Assembly: GCA_039566865.1 (NCBI GenBank) | Contig: CM076948.1 | Location: 19,417,001-19,481,000 of the forward strand | Direction: 5' to 3' | Length of the DNA stretch: 64,000 nucleotides | Source of the DNA: Aurelia coerulea | Lineage: Eukaryota > Cnidaria > Scyphozoa > Semaeostomeae > Ulmaridae | Part shown: positions 1 through 15,000 of the stretch, piece after piece | Numbering within the stretch: the first letter of the stretch is position 1 | Layout of the letters: each line of letters starts with the position of its first letter | Translations under genes and position numbers: made by a program | Notes under the pieces: model-generated | The model's database searches: none | The model's input: the letters and a program-made list of their open reading frames with translations, nothing else | Told to the model about the DNA's origin: nothing

Positions 1-89
1 ATATCCGAGACAACATCAGCCGGTTCTCTTCATCATCCGGGTTCAAGAGAAGCATTAACTCAAGAGCCCCACGAAGCTTGTCAAGGGAT
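1..89 (-). CDS. FBXO21: FBXO21 exon 10, 5' part (continues out of window)
   Basis: Acceptor TCCTTTAG at 90-91. The frame entered from exon 9 gives Arg, then SLDKLRGALELMLLLNPDDE followed by ENRLMLSRI and stays open to the window edge. It matches the SLDLYLAMYPDQVQ region of the family. No donor is visible inside the window. Confidence 0.82.
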
Positions 90-3000
90 CTAAAGGAAGG
101 CAAGACAATAATAAATTAATCTCTATGGGACAACATCAGCCGGTTCTCTTCATCGTCCGGGTTCAAAAGAAGCATTAACTCTAGAGTTCCACGAAGTTTG
201 TCAAGGGATCTAAAGGAAGGCAGACAATATAAATTCATCTCTATGGATAACTTATAATCACTTCGTGGGTTTTACGTGCAATCGTGGCGAAAAGTTATTG
301 GACGACTAATCAATATATTGGAGCAGATAGACAGCAAAATCAGTTCATAAACCATTTGCTTATAGAAAAATACAACGTTGACCCGTTGACCTCGGGGGGG
401 GGGGGGGGGGAGGGATTTCACAAACAAGAGAGGGCTAGAACTCTAAAGAGATGGCGATTAGACCTTCTTTGACGGCTGTCCATTAACCTTTTGGCCACGA
501 ATGTTGTTCTCTACCGGGAGAATCAAAAAAGTTAACACGTTTGGTGGGCTGTGGAATAAAAAGTATGCGGCCTATATTCAAGATTCAAACTTAATTCTAT
601 CAGTCAAAACTTAAATTAGATGTGAACATTTTGTTTGGTTTAATCACTTATCAATTAGACCCAGAAATTCAGAAAAGGCTGGCAGAGGTTGTATGGGAAC
701 GAGAATTCCATGTTCGATTGTGGTCCATGATTTATTTGCTATTGCAATTTGAATGCAGTACAATTGCCAGTTTTAGAAATAAAATTTAGATTTCAATAGC
801 AAGTAGATCCAGGACCAGAATGGAACGTGGAATTCCCGTTTCCATACAAACCTCTTACCAGCATTTCCTTAATTTCGAGTCACTTTACCAAAACTTTTCA
901 CATCTAAGCTAGCCTTTGACTGAAAGATTAACGCTTCAGTATCTGCACTGCAGCGTGCTTTTTATTCCACAGAGCGCAAAACGTTCTAACTTATTTTTAC
1001 TTACCCGGTACGTGAATGTTCTGTTCTCTTAACAACACAAACGTGCATGTAAAGCAGTTGTAGTTTATATTTGGTCTTGTATTTTATCTTAAACGTTGAT
1101 ATTTTATGTGAGTGACATTTCATTACCATTTCTTATTAGCGGCTATCAAGTTATCAACGACAAAAAATCACCAACAGTGTTAACCAACAGTGTTAGACAT
1201 ATTGTACCCTGGATCAGAGAAATTTTTAGAATTTTTTGAAAAGCAAGAAAATGAAAACTGTTTTTTAGTTCTCTATTTTCAAAATATACTAAAAAAACGG
1301 ATCTCGCTAGGGAAGGTATATTGCTATTCTTTTCTGACAATAGGCTATCATTTCTTGTCATTCCGGTCCCGCCACAATGACCTGACCGGTGCGCTCGATA
1401 GTTTGAAGGAAGGAAAAACAGTGCACTGTGGATACTAGAGTAGCGTCGCCCATTATGGCCGGTCACCCATTATGGCCGGCTAGAAAGAGAAATTAAATTT
1501 CAGGGGACTGACGACTAGTAATAAAATTGCAATTGCGCAGAAAATCTTCACTGACATCTGTTTTATCATGATTTGACCTTCACTGAAGTTTCAGTTCATT
1601 TGCATTGAAACCCGACGAGATGGTTTGTGCACATCTCTAATTGATTCTTTTAAGTAATGCAAATTTCATGATTCTATTTACAGTCCTTCCTTCTTTTTCG
1701 TTCGCTCGGCACCTTGAGGTTTGAAATTTTTCAAATATGCTTTGATTTTTCAGAAGTCCTGTATCTTGAGAGGGAATCTACAATGAAACCAAATAAAAGT
1801 GACTTCTGATTCAGATTTAAGGTTATGCAGTCTGAGTGCTGCTAATTGCCATTTTCGTCGCCCATTAGGCCCATCAGTTTACCAGAGAAGTTTCCAATCG
1901 CTTCAAAATATCAAAATGCAACATTTATTAAAAAAAAATACCAATTTGGGTTAACTGACTTGGAAAATCATAGAAACCCAAAAAAACGCAGCATTATAGC
2001 AAGTCTATTTTCATTTTAGAAACTATGCCAAAACTCATCCATCCATGCACAAGTAGCCTGCGTGCAGACTCTACTGATTTCCTTTCATTTCAGAGAGGTT
2101 CTCCTCCAGTAGAGTCTGCGCAACAGCGACCAAATCCCTGTTTTCAGTTCATGAGAAACGAGGAACCTTTCCTGATTGGCCAAAGCATATCCCCTTTGTT
2201 TGATGGAGCGTCTGTGTCTTTGTTCGAGTCTACTGATATTCGATTGGCGTATGCACGAACAAAGATAGCCATAGAAACCCTTTTGTGATAAATGTGTGTC
2301 GGTGTTTTGTCTACCCTATTCATAGGCAGCTCTATTGAATCAAATTCAATGAGTTAGTTCCTCAATCCTTGGAACCGCGCGTGACCAAAAACAAGGATTT
2401 GGTCGCTGTTGCGCAGACTCTACTGGAGGAGAACCTCTCTGAAAAGAAATCAGTGGAGTCTGCACGCAGGCTATGCACAAGAGATAAGGCAGGATTTAGA
2501 ACAACTCGAAGCATGTATTTCAATTGCCAAAACTCGAAGTTTAGGTTAATTCTTATTGATATTTTTAGGTTTAAAGTACCAAATGATAAACAAAGAACAG
2601 TAATTAAAGCTGTTTTTCTTATTAAAACTTTTTACCGGAGAGTAGCGTTAATTGTTTCTCCTGCGGCCATAATGGGCGACGCTAGAAGAAAACGACGTTT
2701 TTACCCCCTTCTTTAAAATCTTCTAAAATCAGTATGAAGAGTTTACGTAAAAAATCAATACTCTGAGATCTTTTTCTCCATTAGTTGGTGATATAATCTG
2801 GCTATTTGGTTTTTTCATTTATTGCTCTATTTGGATCTAACTCAGAACTTCGCGACGACATGGGCATAATGGGTGACACCACTCTACTTCTCCCTTGTCC
2901 GCACTTTCCAGTCTGCACGCAGGCTACAGATACAAGGGTGGCATATACATCCTGCTGCAGCACTTAAATGCAAACTTCCATTAAAATACCAGTGCCTTTG

Positions 3001-6000
3001 CAAGGGAGATATCATAATGTTTCAGCATATATTCATGATCCAAGAAAAAGGTGTCCCTTGTAGTTAATTGCAATTCTAAAGCCCTGGGCAAAACTTTCCT
3101 ATGTCCGGCAAAATTTGGTTCTACGAAACAATTCTGCTTGTGACAACACACAATGCAAAAAAACCCAATCTGGTTCCACGACGTCGTTCTCGACAAAGGA
3201 GACTGGACTCCAGGGAGGCGATCTCAAAGGATCATTTGTTGACCGCTTGTTCTTCGCTTGTTGTCCATGTTGACCGCTTGTCCCCCTTCACAATTCAAGC
3301 ATTTTTCATATCATAAATAACGCTTTCGTCTCCACCCAAACACCGACGACTGGGAACCAGGCTGCCAAATAGACCTGCTAAATCCCATCGTCAAAGCAAT
3401 GTCGGAAAGGGTGGCCAAATACGAACAAATTATTGATAGAAAGGGAACTCAATTCTCGGGACAAACAAAGATAACGGCAATTTCGTAATTGTTGAAGTTT
3501 CTATCCTGTTAAAACTTCGTTATTATTATCATTATTATTTCACTGATTTACCCATCGATGAAGTGAAAAACACTCGTCAATTCGTATGTACGAACCAGCT
3601 CTTAAGAATTACCGATTTAATTGACGTACATAGATTGTTGCTAAAACAGCCAATCACCACAAAGCCTAATATCACAAAACACTCACCTGCCATCAATGTT
3701 ATTAGAAGATCGATAAGTATTTATCATGTTTGCAACCATTCGAATGAATACCTTAAATTTGAAAATATTCAGAATGTTCAAATGTGAGATAAGGTTAGCT
3801 TATTTGCTAATTACCATGAACAAAAATGACATACCTAATATCCTAAAATGATGTATCAGCCTTTACCGAACAGTACAAGCATGAATTATGCACCGATTTG
3901 AATGAAATATGCAGCATTTTGAAGTTAAAAGGCTAACTCATATGTCAAAATGTATTTCACAAGAATCTTCTGGACAATTTTACTTGGAAGAATTTTTCAA
4001 AAAATCTTGAGAAAAGTTACAAGTTTTCAGCTTTAATAATATGACAATGCAATCATTTATTTTCTTGTCAACTTAAATAAGCGACCGATATCATTTACAT
4101 GTATGAGGCATATATTTTTCATTAGGCCTTGCTCCATGGAAAATGACCAGACCAGCTTTCATTTTTTTAGATCAAAACTGCAAAAAAATGTTTGGAAACC
4201 TTTTGTTCTCTTTTGCGTATGCTCGAAAACAACTTCCAAGCAAAATAACTCGAAGCTCTACAATGGTAAGACCGATTTTAGTCACATAAGATTTTTCATC
4301 TAAGTCAGGTTTTCTGCTACAAAATTTTGGGTACTTCATTAAAATCTATGCATAGTTCATGATAGATAAATCGTTTTGGAACATCGGGTAGTAACTGACC
4401 AACACTAACTTTGTTTCCTTACGGAGGCAACAGAGTTGAAAAAATGATGGAGTTAAAAAAGCTACCAATTTGCTCCAAACTAACCCAACAAATTAATTGC
4501 ATTGTCAATAGGTAACTTTCTGAAGTCCCCGGTCTTGATCTTGCAAATATGGACTCAAAAGCATTGTGTGAGTTACTTCTCTACGGCAGCCCTCAGTTCA
4601 CTATAATCGACAATAGAATAATCCTAGAAGCAACCATGTCATTCATTGAGAGGTCTATGCGGTTGGACTAAATACCAACATTAGCAGCAATCCCTTTTCG
4701 TCTGTAGTGTAATTTGTGAGATTGTTGTACTGTACTGTAGTGTGAAGTGCAACTCGGGGCTATGTAGAGTGGGGCTGCCTTCTTTTTCGGAATGACTATA
4801 ATTTGAATGACTATAACAGGAAAGTAAATATCAATGTAATTCAATGTAGCAAACTTAGACGAATTTCCTCAGTCTAGGAGCCGCTCTGCTCTACATGGTT
4901 TCTCGTTGTACCTAGACTGTCTTCTCGTTGTATAGTTTAGTGTCTTTTGGTGTGGAGTAGTGTGGTGTTGTATTGGGTTCTTTCGTTAGTTAAATTAGAT
5001 TATTGTTTATATTTATTGTAAGAGTCATTCATAGTGGGGACTAGATGACCATGTGTCTTTTCCCGCTATGATTAGCTCAGATTCTTGTATTGTAGTTTAT
5101 TTTCTTAGAGATTGATATAAAAAAAAAAATAGGTAACTTGATGACAAAGATAGAATAAAAATATAAAAATCCCGCACATGAATTTTCTAACAATAATCTT
5201 CCAACAATAAAGAAAAACATCTGAAAACCTGATAAAATTTCTGATCAGAAAAGAATTGGCAACAGGGTCTTCTTTAGAGAATTACAATATCAGTGCGTCG
5301 TCAACCTGGTTCCGAGGGCCAGTTTCCTACGTCAGTACTGAATAGGCTGGCGGTAGACTCCTTTTGGGGCATGGGGACGAGGTTGATGCGTCGTATGCAG
5401 TCCTCCAATGGTGGTATCAAAGTCTTTCTCAAATTAGACATCAAGAGCAAATGCCCTTGAAAAACAGAATTAATGAGTTTTGCATGAGCAATTCTGCGTC
5501 ATCGCAAATCTCAGGTGGCATCTAATTTGAAGCAAACTTTAGCACTACTGTCATGAGCAGAGTTGCAGAAATTTGATTTAGGTTTTCAGCGGTTTTTGTA
5601 ATTTTTGGTAAAGATTTATCTTGATAACCACTTGTGATTCGAGTTTCAAGTTTAGCAAATTCACGTAAATCTGATACAACAAGAAGGGTTTGATTACCTG
5701 TTTTGAAGTAGCAGTTGGAAATAGGGTTTTCCTTGGAAGAGCACTGCGACTCTCATACGGCAGAATTTGAATACAGTCATGTTCTTCCATGATTTTACCA
5801 CCGTTGAAAGCATCAATGTATTTATGTTTTTGTTCATTGCTAGGAGTGAAAAGAAGGCCATTAGTTCATCATCATTGCCGGCTTAGGCGGAACAAAGTTC
5901 CAACACCATGCACACTAGGAATGCAACATTGGATAGGATAAAACGGGTTTTTTCATTTATTCACTTTAATTCAACTTTTTATCCACGGTAATCCACTCAA

Positions 6001-9000
6001 TAATTTAAATGCTGTTTTACAGGGAGCCATGCTAAAAGAATACTTAATAATAACTAAGTACAGGGCATGAAAAAATATTTTCCTTCCTGCGACCGGAGAG
6101 AAATCATACTTAAATTTCCAGAAAGTGTTATGATTGGGTTCAGTTGATTTCTTTACTGATGTCATATTTGTTGTTATACATTGCAAATATAACTGGTAAA
6201 TGAGAAGCAATCCAGATCAGTTAATTTTGCTTGAATTCATACATTACCCTTTCCATTTTTACCAACAAATCAGCATCAGAGCATGAATGAATAGGTTATA
6301 TTTTGAAAAATTTCCTGCAGGGCATTATGCATGGAACATTTCCTGCAACCGCCTGGTCGCATGGTCGGGTGGGTTTTCATGCCCTGACTAAATATATAGC
6401 ATAATCCTATTTACAATAATCTTAGACAAAAAAGAAAAGAAAGAAACACGAGATGAGTCATAGTTTGGCTTTATATTTTCTTCGAAAAGTGTGGAGCGAT
6501 TGACACCACTATCTAGGTCACTACAGACCTTAGCCCCTCTGTAAGCAAACGATTTCTGACCAGTTGATGCTCTTAGTAATGGTAATCTAAGGCTCGTTTT
6601 AGAGTTCCTCAGCTGACGGTTAGTAGCTTCAGATACACTTTGAAATATGTTTCTTAAGTAATTTGGGCAATGTTGTTCAGGGATTTATAGACCATCTTGC
6701 TAGTCTCAAAATCGATCAGGTCTCTTATAGTATAAGCCAACCGAGATTCTTTATTAAACGTTTCAACGGATAACATTTCGGTGCGTTAGATAAAACTTTT
6801 CAAATACACGGTGTCCCAAAAAACATGTGTGCTGTTTGAGTGGCTGCTGCAGAGAAGCCATAAATCCAATTTTTCCGTTCTTAAGATTTTTACCAGAAGA
6901 GACTTCAACTTAAAGTTTGACATCGAGTTTCAATCAATCTGATAAGTAGCTGAGGATTTATGGAGCAAGAAAGTCAAAATCATTGGCTGGCTCAAAACCA
7001 GAGGATTCATTATTCTCCATTATGTCAAAATCAAAGAAATCGATTGAAAAAATAAACCCAGCCGGGTTTTCTGATGTTCACAAGTGAAAACGATAGTCAT
7101 GAATTGGATTTTGTGATAACCAAGAAAATTGAACATCGCTAGGGTTGCTAGAAATGGTGATATGGAACACAAGTGCTGCAGGCCATGACATGTGTCCATC
7201 AGATATTTTTCTTCTCAAAAGTGATAAAGTCGTTTTAAACCAAGAATATTGCGTTCAGCAGGCTGCCTGGTCAATATCATTGAGTTATGTGGTTAATAAT
7301 TACTCCCAGATGTGTTTCCTGACATAACTGCAAGATTTAAGTCCATTTGATGCTAAAATTCAAGTTATAAGGTTAAGTACGGAAATAAAAATCCTCTGGT
7401 TTTGAAACAACCACACTGCTTTTGACTTTCTTTCTCAATAAATCAGCAACCACTCATCAGATTTACTCAAACTTGATGCCAAACTCTAAGTTGAAATCTC
7501 GTCTATTCAAAATTTGAAAAATGGGTCAAGTTGGATTTATGGCTCCTCCACAGTATCCATTCAAACAGTGTACATGTTTTTGGGACCCCCTGTATTTGCA
7601 GCAAAAACTTTTGGGCAAAACGATTTTTGCTCAAATTTTTGCAGACTTGAAAATTCCTTAAGTAAGATTTTTTTGACAACAGATTTATGTTACCAAAAAG
7701 CACAGTTGTATTACAAGCACTTAAAGAACTTAGCTGAAATATTATAGAATATTTCAGCTGCCCCGCTTTGCCAATGCAAGCTTCTATCATACGACTGAAC
7801 AGCTTGACAAAATAATGGTCCTTTTTGTTCCTAGTGTGATCTAGAACAACAGTTGGGGCTACCACGTGAGCCTTCTATTTGGTCTGTCAAATTATCAGTT
7901 ACAAAAGTTGCAACGTGTTCAAAATGCTGCCGCAAGGATTATTATTGGGACTCGCAAGTACGTTCATATCACTCCAGTACTAAGAGAACTGCATTGGCTG
8001 CCGGCAAAAGAAAGGGTTGACTTTAAGATTTTGTTATTGACATTCAAGTCACTTAACAACATGGCTCCACCAGAAAGATATGTTGAGGTTACAAACCAGT
8101 GATAGATACAGACTGAGGTCAGAAAAATCTATGGCATCAATAGTTCCAACGACAACATTTACATCTCGTGGGGACAGAACATTTTGTACTGCAGCCCCTA
8201 GGCTCTGGAACAAACTGCCTGTTGAAATTATAGAAGATCTCAGAGCGTCCAGACTTTTCAAACAAGATTAAAAACGCATTTATTTGATAATTATTTTAAC
8301 ATGTGAATGAAATTTCTAGCATTACATTCTGTAAATTAAGGCTTATAACACTAAGTTGTTCAGCACTCTAGAATATATGTATATAGATTTTAGCGCTCTA
8401 TAAGTACACTGTTATTATATTATTACTGACTTTATGATACATGGCAATATGACAGCTATAATAAGAATAGCAGTCAAGTTTAGCACTATTTAGGATGTAA
8501 GACATAACATACCTTGAGCAGTATCTCAATAAGAAATGCGTTGGAAAGTTAACCTATAAGAAAAGAAAACTATTTGTTACATCAGAGAGTTTGTGTAGGG
8601 GGCAGACATGAGAGCTGCATGATGAAGAGCAACGAACGCCTATGCTGAAACGTGTTGTGTTGGCTTGAAAATATAATCATTGGTTTGGCCAGGTATGCAA
8701 ACACAGTTGTGTGATTTTTCTGCAGATGTAAGTGTGTCACGCTTGCCCGAACGGTGTATCAAGTTTCCAGAGACAATACGAGACTTTTTACGAGAAAAAA
8801 GGATTTCTAGCGGAGAGGAAGGCAATTCTTGTCAGTTTTTTGGGAATGAGAATGCAGAATGCTGTTTGTAGCTTTGCATTGTGTGAAAGGAATGCAAGGA
8901 GAAAAGAGGAAGAGCTCCTTCCTCCCTTGTATCCTCCGCAGTAGTTATCGCTGAATTAATTACGGTCCACCAATCTACTTCAGCCCCTGCAGAGGAGAGC

Positions 9001-12000
9001 GAGAAAGGGGGCATATATTTCAAGGACAGCCTTGTTTTACAAAGGTCTTCGATAGATAGGTATTTCTCTAAACAAGCAAAGCATTAAGATAAAAACATAC
9101 TTGGCTTGCGTTATTTTGCTCATGAAACATGGTATGATTAACACTAACAGTTCATGCCAAAATAAATGCAAAACATCTGGCATAGCTTCCAAACAGGTAT
9201 AGTCAGGGATTTCGCCTGTCAGATGTCCTATAATCTTTGCTCTTGATAAGATTTCTAAATTGGAATCATTGTTACGTTCAATTAAAATGTTCATTGTCAA
9301 TTAAAAACGTACACAAAGAGGTTCTCTATCTTCTACAGTAAACTCATTTCACAAAAACAGCCTGATTTTATTTCTTATGTAAAAATATACTTCTTCAAAA
9401 CAGGGTATATATGCAATGGTATAAGAAACATCAATGTACGTATTCCACACCATCTATTGAAATGGTTAAGAACACGTTTTTAGAATATGCATACATTGTA
9501 ACTGTTCAATTTACATCAACTCTTAAACAAAGATAGATACACATTTTTATATAAGAAGCTAAGAATGAGGCCAGTATTGAAAAATTCTTAAAATTATCAG
9601 ATTTTGAGTTTTCAGATTTTCTGTTCACAGGCAGGATGTTTCTGGGTTCCAGATGGATGAAGCAAATGCAAAATTATCTCATCATGTTGTTCATAAGTGC
9701 CACTGATTCATCTATCCTTTATTTGAATTTCATTAAGCCATTAAGGAACCAAGCAGTTCTCAGTTCTAGCTTGAAGACACATTGAAATACAAGGTGTTTC
9801 AGAAAAAACGGAATCCACTTTTATTTGACATTTTTCAGGAAACAATGATATTTGAATCAATCTGAGGTATACCATCTAAAAATGCAATCTATCTCCTTTC
9901 CAATGATATCCACAATCTATCTCCTTTCCAATGATATCCACAATCTATCTCCTTTCCAATGATATCCAGGTTGTGCGTATCAATTGCATTATTCACCACT
10001 AAATTTGCGTTCTCGTAAGTATGGCATATTTCAGATGCCGGAAAGTGATAGGACATTTACATAGATGAAAACCCATCTTTGTGAGAGCTTATTTTACCAT
10101 CCTTGATAAATGCACCCAATGGGAATAAATTTGCTTTTCCCGACCTTAGGGCATCACCTCTGGTACTTCTAAGCCTGAACTGTTTCGATAAAATCCGTTT
10201 CGTCTTTTTCTACAGGAAGAAAACGTGTTGATTTTGCTGCATTTGAAATCGGCCATATGTGCTAAAATATCAGTTAAAAAATAAATAATTCCATCAATGT
10301 ATTTAAATGGCATATCACTTGATTAGATAGAAGAAAGATTGTACTTTCAGATGGTATACAACATACAACATACAATGGCATACATTAAATCTACTCAAAT
10401 CTTATCATACATTTTCAAGAGTTTCCATTATACCGGGTGTCCCAAAACCCAAGTATACGGATTTGGTTTACTCCAGCGATGTGAATTTAGCTTTAATCAA
10501 TGGCTAATCACTCTCAAAATTTTCCTCGATAGTTAACTTGAACATAGATGCCTCGTTTTTTGGTATTGGTGCTTTGAGAGCAGAGGTATCAATCTTGAAA
10601 GCTCAAGTTTTCGTGCATTTGTAAACCAGAGCTTTGGCCTTTTGGCCTAAGCAAGTTTCTGAAGCACAGCGAAATTATGAACTAAAACTAATGAAAAATT
10701 AAGAAACTGCCCAATGGGTGACTGGGGGTGACTTCTGAAAAACAGAATAACAGAATATCTAATATTGCTTAAATTTTATCAATGATATCGTTGATTTGTA
10801 CGCTGTGCCTTAAGAAATTGCTTAGGCCAAAAGGCTAAAGCTCTGGTTTGCAGCAAGAGGCAAATTTGAGCTTTCAAGATTGATATTTCTGCTCTCTAAG
10901 TACTAATATCAACAAACCACGGGCGGTAGGAAACGCTGAATTTAGAAAAAGCTTTATGGCTGATACATTGAGTTGTTCCTTTCCTAGTATATCATTCCAT
11001 TCGTGATATATCGACTTGTTTTCCTTCTGTGTCTACCTCTCCTGCGAAGGCACCATTTTAATCCGATTGACATGCCTTCAAGGGCCCTACCGCAATTATG
11101 CCACTCAAACGGAAACTCCTCCAAGTTACCATACTTGAGTGGCATAATTACTCCAGGGCCCTTGAGGTCATGTCAATGGGATTAAAATGGCGCCTTCGCA
11201 AGGAGAGGTAGACACCACAAGGAAAACAGGTCGATATATCACGAATGGGATGATATATTAGGATAGGAATAACTCGATGTATCAACAATAAAGCTTTTTC
11301 TAAATTCAGCGTTTCCTACCGCCCGTGAACAAACGAGGTATCAATGTTCAAGTTAACTATCGACAAACATTTTTAGAGTGATTAGACATTGATTCAAGCT
11401 AAATTCACAGCGCTGGAGTCAACCAAATCCGTATACTTGGGTTTTGGGACACCCGGTAGTTGGTTGTGTTTTTCGGAAACACCCGGCATATGCACCATAT
11501 AATATCACAATGTACCTTTTTAAAAGAAACTGTCCACGAATCAGCCTGCGGAGTTTCTTGCAGGAAGAGGGTTTAGCAAAATTAGGCTTGAGTTTCTTTT
11601 AACACAGGCAGGACCTTTATTGTGTATACCAAAATCCTTTGATTTGGAAACAATAAAATGAAGTATTTTCATACCGGTTCCAGATAAATGCCAAAGCTCT
11701 GGGCAACAGCAGCAAAAACAATGGATAGTGTTATTGGTATCCCTGTGCGCAATTCCAGAACCTGCGAAAAGAAAAAAGTTTAAAAACCAACGCTTTGGAA
11801 ACATACCGAGAAATGTCTGCTCAGAATAACAAGGAGGCCTCTGGCCAGATTCCAAAGAAGATTAACATAACTTTTCTTTCCAAAAAAGTAGTGGCGTATT
11901 TTTGGGAAAGCCTTGGTAAAAATACAACTTGTGCAAACTGTGCAATCAATTTGCATTAAGTGTGCTCTATTGTTCTTTGGAGTTTGCAAGTTTTGCATAT

Positions 12001-15000
12001 TCACAGGAAGCTCCAAAAACTGATAGTATCCTAAGTACAGCGAAAAACAATGTGAAGTAAAACTGTTTTTTGACCATACAACCACAATACTATGATTTTC
12101 CAAAATAATGCAAACTAGATATCATTCGAAAGGGTTTTAGCGAGCAGAAATGGATTCTTGGAAGCGTTGTAAGATTTTTGTTACTTAACCCTATCTGACC
12201 TGGCCCCTAGTACATTTTTGTTTACACCGTTTTCCACACATGCAGCAGGCCTCTGATACTTCGTAAGTTTAACTTTGTATCATAGAGCAATAAAATTGCA
12301 ACAATTTGGACATTCTATTTTTAGCCTTGTTTCCATGGTTACCAATTTTTCATACTGCACTCTGTGAAAAACATACTTTGTATCTCTTTTAATCATGTTT
12401 GATTGGTCCAATTAAGTCTAAATTAAGAATTTATATATATTTTGATCTATATCTTTCGTTTCTTTATGAAAAATAAAGTTTCATGACCTTTTAGCAACCT
12501 TTCATTTATATGACGTCATATGACATCATAATGATCATCATGCTCTAGCAACAACAACAACATCGCTAATTGGATTATGATTTCAAATTTTCATTGTTTA
12601 CATAATGAACTACCTTTGTGCCAAGTTTGGCTGCCATATCTCTTATGACAACAGAGATAAACAGGGGGGCTGCCCCCCCCAGGCATTGAATGTTTCAAAT
12701 CACCCATGTCAGATAGGGTTAAGAGGGGTTAGTCCATAAGAATTTTTAGGAAATTGTTTGCTTTAAAAATTTTCCCAACTTTTTATACATCATATCATTT
12801 GCAAGTGCAGGCCTTCGCAAACAGTAATATGAAGTTAGATTTCGCATAGAGTAACTGGTTAGACCATCGCCTGTCATAGAATGCTTTGTGGTCAGTTTTT
12901 TGCTCCTATACTTTTTTAATGAAATTTAACACAATACAAACAACAACTTTCAATAATTCCCACGGGAGAAACCTCCCCACCCCCCCCCCTTTTCAGTTTC
13001 ATGACACTTGAAAGATTCAAGTTCTACTCTCAAGTCTGTTTCAAATGATACCTAGCGAGAAGTGTTTTGTAATTTAATAATGGTAGTTCTATGACCAAAA
13101 ACCGTTTTACAAACGATTCACAAACTCCTAAATCTGGAACATACTCGAAACAAACTTCGTGCAAACTTTAGGGAAATTCGCTGCAAACTAAGGGCCTGTT
13201 TATACGGGGGAAATCATCCCACCTTCCAGCCTGTGAGCTGAGAAATGAGATCCAACCCTTCTATCCGATCCCTTGTAATTTTCATCTTGCGTTCACAAAC
13301 TCCTAAATCTGGAACATACTCGAAACAAACTTCGTGCAAACTTTAGGGAACTTCGCTGCAAACTAAGGGCCTGTTTATACGGGGAAAATCATCCCACCTT
13401 CCAGCCTGTGAGCTGAGAAATGAGATCCAACCCTTCTATCCGATCCCTTGTAATTTTCATCTTGCGTTCATATGGAAAATGAGCCATCCCGGCTAGGTGA
13501 GATCCCATCCACTCTACGAGAGGGGGGATCTCACTTAAGTGGGATGAAACTTTTCCATATAAACGCTGGAAGGTGGGATGAAAAGCTGGAAGGTGGGATG
13601 AAATCGTAAGTTTTGCGTACGTGCCAATATGAAAAAAAGGAAACCCAATCGCTGCTGGCGCTAAACACCAATTACGATTGTTATTGTCTGAAATCGCAGG
13701 CTGGGAGGTGGGATGAAAATGCTGGAAGGTGAGATGAAATGTTACATATAAACACACGCAGATTTCATCCCACCTGACAGCTGATAGACTGGAGGGTGGG
13801 ATGATTTTTCTCATATAAACAGACCCTAAATGCAAACCGACTTCGTTACTATGGGAACATCGATATAGAATTATCACGGTTACTAATAAATTAACTATAC
13901 CTAACATACAGATATCAAGATGAACTCAAACTAAGATGAAAGCAGCCCAGTAGTTTCTCATGTGGGATCAACAAGGACAGATAATGCTACAATAGGATCC
14001 GCTATTGGGACCTAGATACAAAGCGATCTGTAATTGCAGACAAAGGGACTTCCATGCCTGGTTGGTCCAGCGATAAACAAAAACAAAGCAAGCCGCAAAA
14101 GTTGCCCTGAAACCCAGGTAGTTAGTTTGATCGTTGTGCATTCCAGAAATGGTTTTTAAGGGCAAACATGAGCACATATCGAAAGGAGAGGGATACATCT
14201 AAATATCTGCCTCGAGCATTTTGTCTATTAGGTGCGGAAGCCAATTGGGAGGCTATGCAATTCTCGTGCTTTTTAGGTGTAATTAAAACACTTGCTAGCA
14301 AGCTTCTGTACCAAGCAAATAAAATGCTCGAGACAAACGTTTAGATATATCCTTCTTCTTTCGATATGTGCTCATGTTTTCTCTTAAAAACTATTTCTGG
14401 AATGCATAACGAGGGAGCTAGCTACATGGGTTTCAGGGCAAGTTTAGATATATCCTTCTTCTTTCGATATGTGCTCATGTTTTCTCTTAAAAACTATTTC
14501 TGGAATGCATAACGAGGGAGCTAGCTACATGGGTTTCAGGGCAAGTTTTGCAGCTTGCTTTGTTTTTGTTTATCACTTGACCGACCGGGCATGGAATTTC
14601 CTTTGTCTGCAATCACAAATCCCTTTGTATTTAGATTTCAATCAAAAGTAGCCGATCATATTGTAACATTATCTGTCATTGTTTCTGGAATACTCCAACA
14701 TTTGAATATATCTTATTGTAATCAAATTTCTAAATCATTGTTTTATTTGAAGCTTTGGACAGCCAAAAAGTATCCTTGGGATCCTTGCAATGATAATCAG
14801 ATAAGAAAACCTTGTAAGACACTGCAGCCTACAGTCAGGTTTTTCCATCGGGAGTCCCAAAAAGAGTATGCAGTTTTTTATCCAGTGAAGCGACGTTTGC
14901 TTTAATCGATGGCTAAATCTCTTTCAAAGCGTTCATCGACAGTTAGGTTCAAAGTAGATACTTCATTTATTGGTAGTGGTGCTTTGCGAGCAGAAATATT

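Noticed and set aside
394..411. Long G or C runs (also near 12667, 25860, 26241, 27730, 49138, 61097)
   Set aside because: Homopolymers at repeat edges, prone to sequencing error; no function inferred.
2981..3196. 71-residue minus-strand frame as an extra FBXO21 exon
   Set aside because: No similarity to the family, and exon 9 at 3687-3751 joins exon 10 in phase without it.
13389..13907. 172-residue minus-strand open frame
   Set aside because: It lies across a MITE made of repeated and inverted CATCCCACCTTCCAG units; the peptide simply repeats HLPAFHPTF-type segments and has no domain.
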